Counted from the first letter of the stretch, positions 1-8,132 are shown. The stretch is 8,932 nucleotides of DNA from an uncultured Coriobacteriales bacterium (GCA_947305035.1 CAMZCV010000031.1:1-8932); one strand, 5' to 3'. Numbers and translations are program-made. Notes: a model not told the origin generated them from the letters alone.

Positions 1-456
1 GTTACGCCGTTCCCCATCTCGGGCGTCGCCCTTGCCATCTACGCGCTCGAACCGTATCAGGCTCTTGCCACGGGCATGGGGGGCTACCTCTTCGGGCGGT
101 TCTTCGCGCTCGCCGTGGAGGCGGGCTTCACGGCCACACCCCTCGTGTACGCCGTGCGCGAGATGCTCGTCCGTCCCGACGTTTGGATATGCGCCCTTGC
201 ATGCGGACTCGCCGCGCTCGTGGGCTCCGCAATCGTGGGGCGGGGGAGCGTAGCGGCGGGAATCGTGGCCCAGATCCTGGGCTGCGCCATCGTTCTAGCA
301 GGCATTGTTTACGCAGCTCGCATGGAGAATGGCGGTATATGGACCGCTCCGGATGCGCCCACAGCGGCCGTCGCGGTATCCTTGTCCGTATGTATGTGTG
401 TTGCTACCGCTCTGAGGGGCCCGCTCCAATGGGACCAGGAAGGCGATGAAGAATGA
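1..456 (+). CDS. Multi-pass membrane protein of unknown function, 3' end only
   Basis: The frame is open from the first base of the window to a TGA at 454-456, so the start lies upstream and only the last 151 residues are visible. Three hydrophobic stretches are likely membrane helices, at visible residues about 61-80, 83-107 and 120-138. A further moderately hydrophobic part lies at 1-52 and may hold another one or two. The protein ends in a short charged tail (WDQEGDEE). I do not recognise a family. The stop codon overlaps the fhaA start as ATGA, so the gene is probably co-transcribed and translationally coupled with the wall-signalling operon; this suggests, but does not show, a role there. 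An internal ATG at 76 is in frame, but the open frame and hydrophobic coding before it argue that translation begins further upstream. Confidence 0.75.
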   Translation, partial: VTPFPISGVALAIYALEPYQALATGMGGYLFGRFFALAVEAGFTATPLVYAVREMLVRPDVWICALACGLAALVGSAIVGRGSVAAGIVAQILGCAIVLAGIVYAARMENGGIWTAPDAPTAAVAVSLSVCMCVATALRGPLQWDQEGDEE

Positions 457-1430
457 GCATCATCTCTGAATTCGAAGACCGCGTTGCGGGGCTGTTCGAG
501 ACGGCACCGCAGGGCTATGTCGAGCCGTTCTCCTTCAAGAAGCTCGCAAAGCGCGCGGCCAAGGAGATGGAGAACGAGACGTACGAGATCGACGGCATCG
601 ACACCGCGCCCGCGCTTTACACCGTGCTCGTGTCCACCGCCGACGACACCCTCATGCGTCCGATCTACTCCGCAATCACCGAAGAGGTCTCGACGTTCGT
701 GGCGCAGCAGGCCAACAAGAAGGGCTATGTCTTCGTGGGCAAGCCGCTGGTGCGCTTCATGGTCGATCCCAAGCTCAAGTCCGGCAAGTTCGCCGTGTTC
801 GCCGAGAACATCGACAATCCCACCCTTGCGCGCCTGCGCAAGGAGGAGCGGGCGTTCCTCGCGGGGAACGCGGGCGTTGGCGGAGCCGCTGCCCAGTCGG
901 GCGTCCTGGCTGCTCCCGCGCCTGCTCCTTCCCCCAACCTCATCCCGCTCAACAACTATGAGGAAGACGGACTCGATGCTCTGGATGACGGAGCCGACGA
1001 CGGTCTCCTGCCGCTTCCCCCGCTGGGAGACGCCTTCTCCAGGGAGATTCCCCAGACGCAGCGCCGCTCCGACCCCGTTGATGCTCCCGTGGGCAGGCAT
1101 GCCGCGCACGCCGCCCGCACTCCCGAGCCCGTCGTCGAGGCAGAGGTCTCCTCGCTCCTCATCGACCGCCAGACCGGCCGCACCTACAAGGTCACGGCTC
1201 CTTCCGCCGTCATCGGCCGCGAGTGCAGCCAGGCCGATGTGGTTCTCGCCGACCCCAACATCTCGCGCCGCCATGCGGAGATCAAGTTCGATGGCCGCTT
1301 CTGGCATATCGTCGACCTGCGCTCCACCAACGGAACGCTTGTGAACGACATCGACATCGACGAATGCATCCTCCACAGCGGCGATCTCATCACGGTTGGC
1401 CTCACCAACCTCGAGTTCAGGGAGAACTAG
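453..1430 (+). CDS. fhaA: FhaA: DUF3662 plus FHA domain phosphothreonine-binding protein
   Basis: This is a 325-residue soluble cytoplasmic protein. Residues 1 to about 135 match the DUF3662 / FhaA N-terminal domain, with the typical opening (FEDRVAGLFE), an Arg/Lys-rich helix and a GYVFVGKPLVRF strand. Residues about 140-230 form an Ala/Pro- and Asp-rich linker that looks disordered. Residues about 232-325 form an FHA domain with the phosphothreonine-binding positions G255-R256, S271-R272-R273-H274 and N293-G294-T295. In mycobacteria FhaA binds phosphorylated PknB and the phosphorylated pseudokinase domain of MviN (the MurJ lipid II flippase), linking kinase activity to peptidoglycan precursor export. 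That role is inferred here from domain order and neighbours. The start ATG overlaps the previous stop by 4 bp and has an AGGAAGG ribosome site at 437-443. It is followed one base later by fhaB. Confidence 0.92.
   Translation: MSIISEFEDRVAGLFETAPQGYVEPFSFKKLAKRAAKEMENETYEIDGIDTAPALYTVLVSTADDTLMRPIYSAITEEVSTFVAQQANKKGYVFVGKPLVRFMVDPKLKSGKFAVFAENIDNPTLARLRKEERAFLAGNAGVGGAAAQSGVLAAPAPAPSPNLIPLNNYEEDGLDALDDGADDGLLPLPPLGDAFSREIPQTQRRSDPVDAPVGRHAAHAARTPEPVVEAEVSSLLIDRQTGRTYKVTAPSAVIGRECSQADVVLADPNISRRHAEIKFDGRFWHIVDLRSTNGTLVNDIDIDECILHSGDLITVGLTNLEFREN
1419..1424 (+). promoter_or_regulatory. Ribosome binding site deciding the fhaB start
   Basis: AGGGAG lies 7 nt before the ATG at 1432. It supports that start over an in-frame ATG at 1396, which lies inside fhaA, has no comparable site and would add 12 polar residues before the membrane helix. 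Confidence 0.7.
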
Positions 1431-1431
1431 C

Positions 1432-1845
1432 ATGATCGACCTCGTCCTGTTCGCAGGACGCGTGATACTCGTCGTCCTGATGTACGTGTTCCTGTTCGCC
1501 GCCATGCGCGCAGGCATCGGCCTGGTGCGCGGGCAGCGCAAGGACGCGGCCATCTGGTCGGTCGACGTCGAGAAGGGCATGCAGGCGCTGCGCGGCCTGC
1601 ACGTCGACATCCTCGGCCCCGTCGTCGTGGGCCGCTCGCCGTCGTCGGACATCGTGATCGACGAACCGTATGTATCTGCCACGCACGCGCGCTTCTCCCT
1701 CCAGGGGCCCGCGCTCGTGCTCGAGGACCTCAACTCCCTCAACGGAACGCTCGTCAACAACCACACAATCGAGCAGGCCGTTACGCTCAGGGACGGTGAT
1801 GAGGTCCAGATTGGCGACACGATCATGAGGGTGAGCCGCCGATGA
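1432..1845 (+). CDS. fhaB: FhaB (FipA-like): membrane-anchored FHA domain protein
   Basis: The protein has 137 residues. A single N-terminal helix at residues about 4-26 anchors it in the membrane, followed by a basic stretch. The C-terminal FHA domain (about 45-137) keeps all the phosphothreonine-binding positions: G67-R68, S82-A83-T84-H85 and N104-G105-T106. Length and layout match mycobacterial FhaB, also called FipA, which is a PknA/PknB target that binds division proteins including FtsZ. That partner list is known from Mycobacterium and not shown here. The gene starts one base after the fhaA stop, and its TGA overlaps the pstP ATG (ATGA), so expression is almost certainly coupled. Two FHA proteins of different layout next to the single kinase suggest separate readouts of its activity. 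Confidence 0.92.
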   Translation: MIDLVLFAGRVILVVLMYVFLFAAMRAGIGLVRGQRKDAAIWSVDVEKGMQALRGLHVDILGPVVVGRSPSSDIVIDEPYVSATHARFSLQGPALVLEDLNSLNGTLVNNHTIEQAVTLRDGDEVQIGDTIMRVSRR

Positions 1846-3194
1846 GCGACGAGCAGAACACGCAGCCCATCATGCCCGTCGAGGCTCCCGGACGCGTTGC
1901 CGTCCCCGTGGAGAACCGCGTGGATTCCGACGTCGTGTCGGGATCCAACCACTTCATCTCGTGGGGCGGGCGCTCCGACGTCGGTCTCGTCCGCGGGCAC
2001 AACGAGGACTCGTTCCTCGTGCGCACGCCGCTGTTCGTGGTGAGCGACGGCATGGGCGGGCACGCTGCCGGTGAGGTGGCGAGCGCGATTGCCGTGGAGA
2101 CCATCGGCGCCAACGCGCCGTCCGATCCCGACGACATCCTGCTCGGAGCCGCGGTGGAGACCGCGAACCTGGCCGTCATCAAGGGCGCCGAGGAGGGTCG
2201 CGGCAAGCCCGGCATGGGCTGCACCGCCTCCACCGTGGTCATCAAGGGCGACCGCATGGCCGTCGCGCACGTGGGAGACTCGCGCGTCTACCTGCTCCAC
2301 GAGGGCAAGCTCGTCCGCATCACCCACGACCATTCCTTTGTTGAGGAGCTCATCGACGCGGGCCAGATCACCGAGGACGAGGCGCGTGTGCATCCGTCGC
2401 GCTCTGTCATCACCCGCGCGCTCGGCTCCGACCCCAACATGTACGCGGATCACTTCTCGCTCGAGGTCCACAACGGCGACCGCGTGATCCTGTGCTCAGA
2501 CGGCCTCTCGTCGATGATTGACGACGCCGAGATCGAGATGCTCGCCGTGTCGAGCGTCACCCCCCAGTCCGCCGCCGACAACCTCGTGTCGGCCGCGCTC
2601 ACCGCAGGCGGAGCCGACAACGTGACCGTGCTCGTGGTGGACGTCAAGAACGACGGCATCGCCGAGGCGGCCCGCAAGCGCCTCCTGCAGCGCGTCGGCA
2701 CCTTCGCCGCTGGCGTGCTCGTGGCGCTCGTCGCCGTCTTCGCCCTGCTCGCGGCGTTCATCAGGGGCGAGTGGTACCTCGCTCCCGACGGCGAGACCGT
2801 GGGCATCTACCAGGGCATCAATGCCGACATCATGGGATTCCCGCTCTCGCAGCTTGTCGAACCCACCACCGTGCAGATCAAGGACCTGCCGGAGTCGGTG
2901 CAGTCGCAGCTCCAGCGCGGCATCCAGGTGTCGAGCGAGGCAGAGGCGCACGCCATCGTGGAATCGTACCGCGACCAAATCGATGCAGATAAGACCCGCG
3001 CCGCCGAGAAGGCCGAGGAGGCCAAGGCGGACGGCGATCCAACCGGGGCGACGGTCGTCCCCACAGACCAAGCGCCTGAGGGCGAGGCCGAGGCGGGCGC
3101 CAACGCCGCCAAGGAGGCCCAAGAGACGCAGGATAACGAGAAGACCGAGACCAGCAGCAGCACACAGGGCTCGAAGAGCGGGGGAGGTGCCTAG
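1842..3194 (+). CDS. pstP: PstP: PP2C-family Ser/Thr protein phosphatase with membrane anchor
   Basis: This is a 450-residue metal-dependent phosphatase that reverses PknB-type phosphorylation. Residues about 38-268 form the PP2C core, with RGHNED (51-56), DGMGGH (69-74), GCTAST (126-131), VGDSR (144-148), SDG (219-221; metal ligand D220) and GADN (257-260; D259). A membrane helix lies at about 286-307. The part outside the membrane begins with about 75 residues that look folded (310-384), then an Ala/Glu/Lys-rich low-complexity tail (385-450) ending in Ser/Gly. The layout of cytoplasmic catalytic domain, one helix and external segment matches mycobacterial PstP. The start overlaps the fhaB stop by 4 bp and has a purine-rich site at 1827-1833. 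The next gene begins 3 nt after the stop. The external domain has no function that I can assign. Confidence 0.95.
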   Translation: MSDEQNTQPIMPVEAPGRVAVPVENRVDSDVVSGSNHFISWGGRSDVGLVRGHNEDSFLVRTPLFVVSDGMGGHAAGEVASAIAVETIGANAPSDPDDILLGAAVETANLAVIKGAEEGRGKPGMGCTASTVVIKGDRMAVAHVGDSRVYLLHEGKLVRITHDHSFVEELIDAGQITEDEARVHPSRSVITRALGSDPNMYADHFSLEVHNGDRVILCSDGLSSMIDDAEIEMLAVSSVTPQSAADNLVSAALTAGGADNVTVLVVDVKNDGIAEAARKRLLQRVGTFAAGVLVALVAVFALLAAFIRGEWYLAPDGETVGIYQGINADIMGFPLSQLVEPTTVQIKDLPESVQSQLQRGIQVSSEAEAHAIVESYRDQIDADKTRAAEKAEEAKADGDPTGATVVPTDQAPEGEAEAGANAAKEAQETQDNEKTETSSSTQGSKSGGGA

Positions 3195-3197
3195 GAC

Positions 3198-6041
3198 ATG
3201 AGGACCGAGCGCCTCATCGGGCGCAACTCCGAACTTGGCCTCCTCGTGCTGGCGGCGCTGCCCGTCACGCTGCTGTACGCCATGTACGTGATCAACACGT
3301 CCACCGAGCTCACGGTCCAGACGCTTGCCGTGCCCATCTCGCTGTTCGCGGCGTTCACGGTTGCGCACATCGCGGTGCGCATCCTCGCACCGGGAGCCGA
3401 CCCGGCGCTCCTGCCCACGGTGTTCGCATTGTCGGGCATCGGCATCGCGTTCGTCACGCGCCTTGCGCCGTCCCTCGCGATCAACCAGGTTGTGTGGCTG
3501 TTCCTCTCGATCATCGCGATGATCCTCACCATGGCGCTCGTTCACAACCTCGACGACCTCGCGCGCTACAAATACACGCTCGGGCTCGCGGGCGTTGTTC
3601 TGCTCGTCGCACCCATGATCATCGGCGTCGAGATCAACGGCTCCAAGCTCTGGATCCAGTTCGCGGGCTTCTCGTTCCAGCCCGGCGAGATAGCCAAGGT
3701 GCTGCTCGTCCTGTTCCTTGCGGCGTTCCTCGCAACCAACCGTGAGGCGCTCTCCATCTCCACGCGCAAGATCGGGCCCTTCTCCGTCCCGCGGCCGCGC
3801 ATGATGCTTCCCCTCCTGGTGATGTGGGGCCTGTCGCTGCTCGTCGTGGTGTTCGAGCGCGACCTGGGTAGCGCTTTGCTGTTCTACGCGTTCTTCGTCG
3901 TGATGCTCTATGCGGCAACGGGACGCAAGACCTACGTGCTCGCGAGCTTCGCGCTGCTCGCCGTGGGCGGCGTCATCTGCTACCACCTGTTCGGCCATGT
4001 CCAGACGCGCGTCGCCATCTGGATCGACCCCTGGCAGGACCCGCAGGGCGGCGGCTATCAGATCGTCCAGTCGCTCTACTCGCTCGCAGATGGCGACCTT
4101 GTGGGAACGGGCATCGGCAAGGGCCTGCCCACGCTCATCCCCATCGTGGAGAGCGACTTCATCTTCTCCGCCATCGGAGAGGAGATGGGCCTTCTGGGCG
4201 GCGCTGCCGTCATCATCCTCTTCATGGTCTTCACCGTGCGCGGCCTCACCACCGCCGCGCGCGCCAAATCCGACGTCTCCGCCTTCACGGCGATCGGCCT
4301 CACCTGCGCCATCGCCTTCCAGGCGTTCCTCATCATCGGCGGCGTCACCAAGCTGCTCCCGCTCACGGGCGTCACCCTGCCCTTCATGAGCCAGGGCGGT
4401 TCGTCGCTGCTCTCGAGCTTCATCGCGGTGGGCCTGCTGCTGCGCTGCGGCGACGAGGCAACCGGGCATGAAACCCAGCTCGAGAGCGCCGGCCTTGAGA
4501 GCATCCACCCCAAGGGTCCCGAAGCGGCCATCCTGCGCGGGGCTCATGTTCGCGGCACCTTCGGCATCCTGTCGCCCGAGTCGGGCGTTCTCGGCCGCGT
4601 GGCGCTCGCCAACCGCATCACCACCATCATCACGGCGTTCGCGCTCTGCTTCGCCGCGCTCATCGCCAACCTCACGTGGATCCAGGTCGTCCATGCCGAT
4701 GAGATCAAGGGCATGCCCGGCAACAACCACACCATCGTCCGCAGCGCCTATGTGCAGCGCGGTGCCATCATCACCTCCGACGGCGTCACGCTCGCCGAGA
4801 GCGTGCAGCAGGAGGACGGCTCGTATCGCCGCTCGTACCCGCTGGGCACCACCGCCATGCATACCGTGGGCTACGTGTCGGTGCGCTTCGGCACCACCGG
4901 CATCGAGTCGAGCATGAACGAGACGCTCACGGGCCACGCAGACTACAGCAACTGGCGCAATGCCCTCTACTCGCTGGCGGGCATCAACACGCCCGGGTCA
5001 ACCGTTGCGCTCACGCTCAATTCCCAGATGCAGGCATCCGCCGAGAATGCCCTGCGCGGGTACGTGGGCGCCATCGTGGTGCTCGACCCCCAGACCGGAG
5101 CCATTCTCGCCAAGGCGTCCTCGCCCACGTTCTCCGAGGACGACCTCGAGGAGTACATCCTGGGCTACTCCGAGAACGCACCGCTGCTCGACCGCACCAC
5201 CGATACGCTCTACGCACCCGGCTCGAGCTTCAAGGTGGTCACCATCTCCGCCGCGCTCGACACCGGGGTGGCAACGCTCGACACCATCGTGCCTGCGCCG
5301 CCCGTGATGACGATCGGCAATGCCGAGGTGTCGAACTACGGCAACAACGACTACGGCGAGCCCACGCTGCGCGAGGCCCTTGCGCTCTCGTCAAACACCG
5401 CGATTGGCACGGTGGGCGTGGAGGTTGGCGCGGAAAACCTCGTGCGCTACGCCCGCGCCTTCGGATACGGAACCTCGCTCGGACAGGATTTCACGTGCGC
5501 CGTATCCGTCATGCCCAACCCCGAGGAGATGACCGAGTGGGAGACGGCGTGGGCGGCTTGCGGACAGCCCGTGGGCGAGCATGAGAGCCCTGCGGGTCCG
5601 CAGACAACCGTCATGCAGAATGCTGTCGTGGCGGCAACCATCGCGAACAACGGCATCGTGATGAATCCGTACATCGTGAGCCACATCCTCTCTCCCGAGG
5701 GTGTGATCGTGGCGCAGACCGAGCCGCGCTCGCTCGGACAGGCGATCAGCCCCGAGACGGCGCAGCAGGTCAAGGAAGCCATGCTGGCGGTCGTCGACCA
5801 TGGCACCGGCTGGCGCGCGCAGATCGAGGGAGCCACCGTGGCGGGCAAGACCGGCACGGCCCAGGTTGCCAACGGGCAGGTCAACTCGGCGTTCATCGGG
5901 TTCGTGCCGTACGAGAACCCAACCCTGGTCGTCTCGGTGTATATCGAGGGATTGGGCGAGGACGTCGAAGGCGTTGCAACCGTGCTCGGAGGTCAGGTGC
6001 TTGCCGACTGCCTGGCCATCCAGTCGGCAGGAGCGTCCTAA
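3198..6041 (+). CDS. rodA-pbpA: SEDS glycosyltransferase fused to class B penicillin-binding protein (RodA-PbpA type)
   Basis: This single 947-residue reading frame joins two proteins that are normally separate. Residues 1 to about 417 are a polytopic RodA/FtsW/SpoVE (SEDS) lipid II polymerase with the family signatures ERDLGS (220-225; candidate catalytic D222), GGYQIVQS (285-292), [13 protein letters not shown] (319-331) and [12 protein letters not shown] (394-405). A cytoplasmic linker (about 418-470) leads to one further helix (about 471-497), then an external class B PBP. The PBP has an RGAIITSDG segment (521-529), the transpeptidase motifs S676-S-F-K679, S731-S-N733 and K884-T-G886, and no PASTA domain. 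It should polymerise glycan strands and crosslink them. SEDS proteins end in the cytoplasm and class B PBPs start there, so the fusion keeps both topologies. RodA rather than FtsW is preferred from the locus order. The start has a GGAGG site at 3183-3187. Confidence 0.95.
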   Translation: MRTERLIGRNSELGLLVLAALPVTLLYAMYVINTSTELTVQTLAVPISLFAAFTVAHIAVRILAPGADPALLPTVFALSGIGIAFVTRLAPSLAINQVVWLFLSIIAMILTMALVHNLDDLARYKYTLGLAGVVLLVAPMIIGVEINGSKLWIQFAGFSFQPGEIAKVLLVLFLAAFLATNREALSISTRKIGPFSVPRPRMMLPLLVMWGLSLLVVVFERDLGSALLFYAFFVVMLYAATGRKTYVLASFALLAVGGVICYHLFGHVQTRVAIWIDPWQDPQGGGYQIVQSLYSLADGDLVGTGIGKGLPTLIPIVESDFIFSAIGEEMGLLGGAAVIILFMVFTVRGLTTAARAKSDVSAFTAIGLTCAIAFQAFLIIGGVTKLLPLTGVTLPFMSQGGSSLLSSFIAVGLLLRCGDEATGHETQLESAGLESIHPKGPEAAILRGAHVRGTFGILSPESGVLGRVALANRITTIITAFALCFAALIANLTWIQVVHADEIKGMPGNNHTIVRSAYVQRGAIITSDGVTLAESVQQEDGSYRRSYPLGTTAMHTVGYVSVRFGTTGIESSMNETLTGHADYSNWRNALYSLAGINTPGSTVALTLNSQMQASAENALRGYVGAIVVLDPQTGAILAKASSPTFSEDDLEEYILGYSENAPLLDRTTDTLYAPGSSFKVVTISAALDTGVATLDTIVPAPPVMTIGNAEVSNYGNNDYGEPTLREALALSSNTAIGTVGVEVGAENLVRYARAFGYGTSLGQDFTCAVSVMPNPEEMTEWETAWAACGQPVGEHESPAGPQTTVMQNAVVAATIANNGIVMNPYIVSHILSPEGVIVAQTEPRSLGQAISPETAQQVKEAMLAVVDHGTGWRAQIEGATVAGKTGTAQVANGQVNSAFIGFVPYENPTLVVSVYIEGLGEDVEGVATVLGGQVLADCLAIQSAGAS

Positions 6042-6051
6042 GGGGCGCGTC

Positions 6052-6078
6052 GCGCCGGAAGGACCGCCTTCCCGGCGC
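6052..6078 (+). promoter_or_regulatory. GC-rich hairpin between the fusion gene and pknB
   Basis: An 11-nt arm (6052-6062) and its complement (6067-6078, one extra C) flank a 4-nt loop. No T-run follows, so it is not a standard intrinsic terminator. The 5' part (6052-6056) could instead pair with GGCGC at 6044-6048, so two structures compete. A smaller CGCGC/GCGCG hairpin lies at 6095-6109, just before the pknB ribosome site. The position suggests that it sets the ratio of pknB message to the upstream genes, by pausing or RNA processing. This is inference. I see no convincing promoter in the 86-nt gap. Confidence 0.4.
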
Positions 6079-6115
6079 ATCATGAGGGAACTATCGCGCA
6101 CACAGCGCGTGGATG

Positions 6116-6123
6116 AAGGAGAG
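6116..6123 (+). promoter_or_regulatory. Ribosome binding site deciding the pknB start
   Basis: AAGGAGAG lies 4 nt before the ATG at 6128. The upstream in-frame ATG at 6113 overlaps this site and would add only MKERT, so 6128 is the better start. The protein then opens as MVSKLLGGRY, as is usual for PknB-type kinases. Confidence 0.75.
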
Positions 6124-6127
6124 AACG

Positions 6128-8110
6128 ATGGTGTCGAAGCTGCTCGGGGGACGCTACACAGTCCAGGATAAGATCGGTTCGGGAGGCATGGCCACCGTGT
6201 ACCGAGGCCTCGATGAGGTGCTCGGCCGCACGGTTGCGATCAAGACCATGCTGCCCCAATACGCCACCGATCCGTCCTTCGCTGCGCGTTTCAAGCAGGA
6301 GGCGCAGGCGGCGGCGGCGCTCCAGAGCCCCTATATCGTGAGCGTCTACGACTGGGGTAAGGACGAGGACACCTACTACATCGTCATGGAGTACCTGCGC
6401 GGCACCGACCTCAAGAGCGGCCTGCGCAAGCACGGCGCGCTCGACAGCAAGAAGGTCGCCCAGATCGGCTCGCAGATCGCCCAGGCGCTCTCCGTTGCCC
6501 ACAAGCACGACATCATCCACCGCGACATCAAGCCGCAGAACATCATGGTGCAGCCCGACGGCAACATCAAGGTGATGGACTTCGGCATCGCACGCGCCAA
6601 GAACAGCCACCTCACGCAGGACAACTCGGTGCTCGGCACCGCCCATTACGTCTCACCCGAGCAGACGCAGGGCAAGGATCTGGGCCCCACCACCGACATC
6701 TACTCCCTCGGCGTGGTCATGTACGAGGCTGCTGCCGGCAAGGTGCCCTTCGAGGGCGACGACGCCATCTCGGTTGCACTCAAGCAGGTCAACGAGCTGC
6801 CCGTTCCTCCCAGCGAGATCAACCCCAACGTGGATCCCGCGCTCGAGGCAATCATCCTCAAGTGCATGGAGAAGAACCCGGCCAACCGCTTCCAGAGCGC
6901 CAACGAGCTCTACCGCGTGCTGCGCGACTACCTGTCCGGCCGCATCACGGCCATTCCGTACACGCCCAAGGCCAATACGGTTCCCGACATCCCCAATATC
7001 TCCAACATCGACGCGGGCGGCGATTCGATCACCACCACGCGTCCGTACACCCGCCCGCGCGCGTACGACAGCAGCACGGGCCAGTACAGCGTGGTTTCCG
7101 CACGCGAGCAGGCCAAGCAGATCGAGTACGGCAGGAAGCGCCACAAGATCCGCAACGCCATCCTCGGCCTTCTGGCCAGCGCCGCCGTCATCGCTGCCGC
7201 CGTCTTCTTCGTGACCACCGTTCTGAACGACGGCGTCAAGAACTATGCCGTTCCCAACTACATCGACCTCCCCGAGAGCGAGGCGCTTGCGCTGCTCGAG
7301 GCTGACGAGCATTTCGAGCAAGGCGAAGTGAAGCAGAGCTTCTCCGAGACGGTCGAGGAGGGGCGCGTCATGGAGCAGACCCCCGCTCCCAACCGCCAGT
7401 TCCCCGAAGGCACCACCATCGACCTCGTCGTCTCCAAGGGCCCGACCCCCGCGGAGACCGTCTACGCGCCCAACCTCACCGACAAGACCGCTTCCGAGGT
7501 CGATGAGATCCTGCGTGATCTCAAGCTCATCGGCCGCGCTGCCGACAAGGTGTACTCCGACCTGCCTGCCGGCCATGTGGCCGAGCAGGAACCCGCTCCC
7601 GGAACCGAGATGAAGGCCGGCGAGACCGTGGTGTACCACATGTCCAAGGGCACCGAGAAGATCACCGTTCCCAACGTCATCAACGACACCGAGGAAAGCG
7701 CACGCGAAACGCTCACCGACGACGGCTTCAAGGTTACGGTGAACTACTCCAGCTCCAACGACTACTATGCCGGTCGCGTCATCAGCTGCTATCCCGGCGT
7801 GGGCGAGGCGGTCGACCGCGGAGCATCCATCACCATCACCGTCTCCACCGGTCCCGAGACGGCCAGCATTCCCAACGTGGTGGGCTCGTCCTACGAGAGC
7901 GGCGTCGCAGCGCTCAACAATGCGGGCTTCTACGTGGATATCGAGTATGCCGAGAACGACGCTGCGGTGGGTACCATCATTTCCCAGTCGCCCACGGGTA
8001 GCGCCACCATGGGCACGACCGTCACGATTACGGTGTCCACGGGTCCGGCTATCCCCGAGCCCACGACACCCGACACGCCTGCCGACGGCGGCGGCGAGGG
8101 CGGCGCGTAA
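6128..8110 (+). CDS. pknB: PknB: transmembrane Ser/Thr protein kinase with four PASTA domains
   Basis: This is a 660-residue receptor-type kinase. The cytoplasmic kinase domain (about 10-272) has the Gly-rich loop GSGGMATVY (17-25), the VAIK lysine K39, a helix-C Glu (E58), HRDIKPQN (131-138; catalytic D133), DFG (151-153) and the SPEQ motif (176-179). The juxtamembrane part (about 273-340) is Thr/Arg-rich. One membrane helix lies at about 342-364. Four PASTA repeats follow outside (about 372-438, 444-508, 511-577 and 579-640), with a Pro/Gly tail. PASTA domains bind peptidoglycan fragments or lipid II in characterised homologues. Autophosphorylated juxtamembrane threonines recruit FHA proteins in Mycobacterium, which fits fhaA and fhaB upstream. 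The activation loop reads LTQDNS where most relatives have a TxT pair. The gene lies 86 nt after the fusion gene, so it may have some independent control. No pknA precedes it. Confidence 0.96.
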   Translation: MVSKLLGGRYTVQDKIGSGGMATVYRGLDEVLGRTVAIKTMLPQYATDPSFAARFKQEAQAAAALQSPYIVSVYDWGKDEDTYYIVMEYLRGTDLKSGLRKHGALDSKKVAQIGSQIAQALSVAHKHDIIHRDIKPQNIMVQPDGNIKVMDFGIARAKNSHLTQDNSVLGTAHYVSPEQTQGKDLGPTTDIYSLGVVMYEAAAGKVPFEGDDAISVALKQVNELPVPPSEINPNVDPALEAIILKCMEKNPANRFQSANELYRVLRDYLSGRITAIPYTPKANTVPDIPNISNIDAGGDSITTTRPYTRPRAYDSSTGQYSVVSAREQAKQIEYGRKRHKIRNAILGLLASAAVIAAAVFFVTTVLNDGVKNYAVPNYIDLPESEALALLEADEHFEQGEVKQSFSETVEEGRVMEQTPAPNRQFPEGTTIDLVVSKGPTPAETVYAPNLTDKTASEVDEILRDLKLIGRAADKVYSDLPAGHVAEQEPAPGTEMKAGETVVYHMSKGTEKITVPNVINDTEESARETLTDDGFKVTVNYSSSNDYYAGRVISCYPGVGEAVDRGASITITVSTGPETASIPNVVGSSYESGVAALNNAGFYVDIEYAENDAAVGTIISQSPTGSATMGTTVTITVSTGPAIPEPTTPDTPADGGGEGGA

Positions 8111-8132
8111 GCGCATAGGCCATCTACTCGCG

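Noticed and set aside
1396..1431. Longer fhaB start at ATG 1396 inside fhaA
   Set aside because: It lacks a ribosome site and would place a Ser/Thr/Arg-rich stretch before the membrane helix. ATG 1432 has AGGGAG at proper spacing.
309..2471. Long antisense open frame (720 codons) opposite fhaA, fhaB and pstP
   Set aside because: Its translation is low-complexity and rich in Arg, His, Gly and Asp with no domain, and the + strand holds clear conserved proteins. Open antisense frames like this arise from the strong G/C third-position bias.
2496..4937. Long antisense open frame (813 codons) opposite pstP and the fusion gene
   Set aside because: It has the same compositional signature, full of charged Arg/Asp/Glu/His runs, and lies entirely opposite conserved catalytic domains.
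5800..6171. + strand open frame (123 codons) across the end of the fusion gene and into the gap
   Set aside because: It is Arg/Pro-rich and out of frame with the conserved KTG-containing domain, and it runs past the pknB start. This is typical of a shadow frame.
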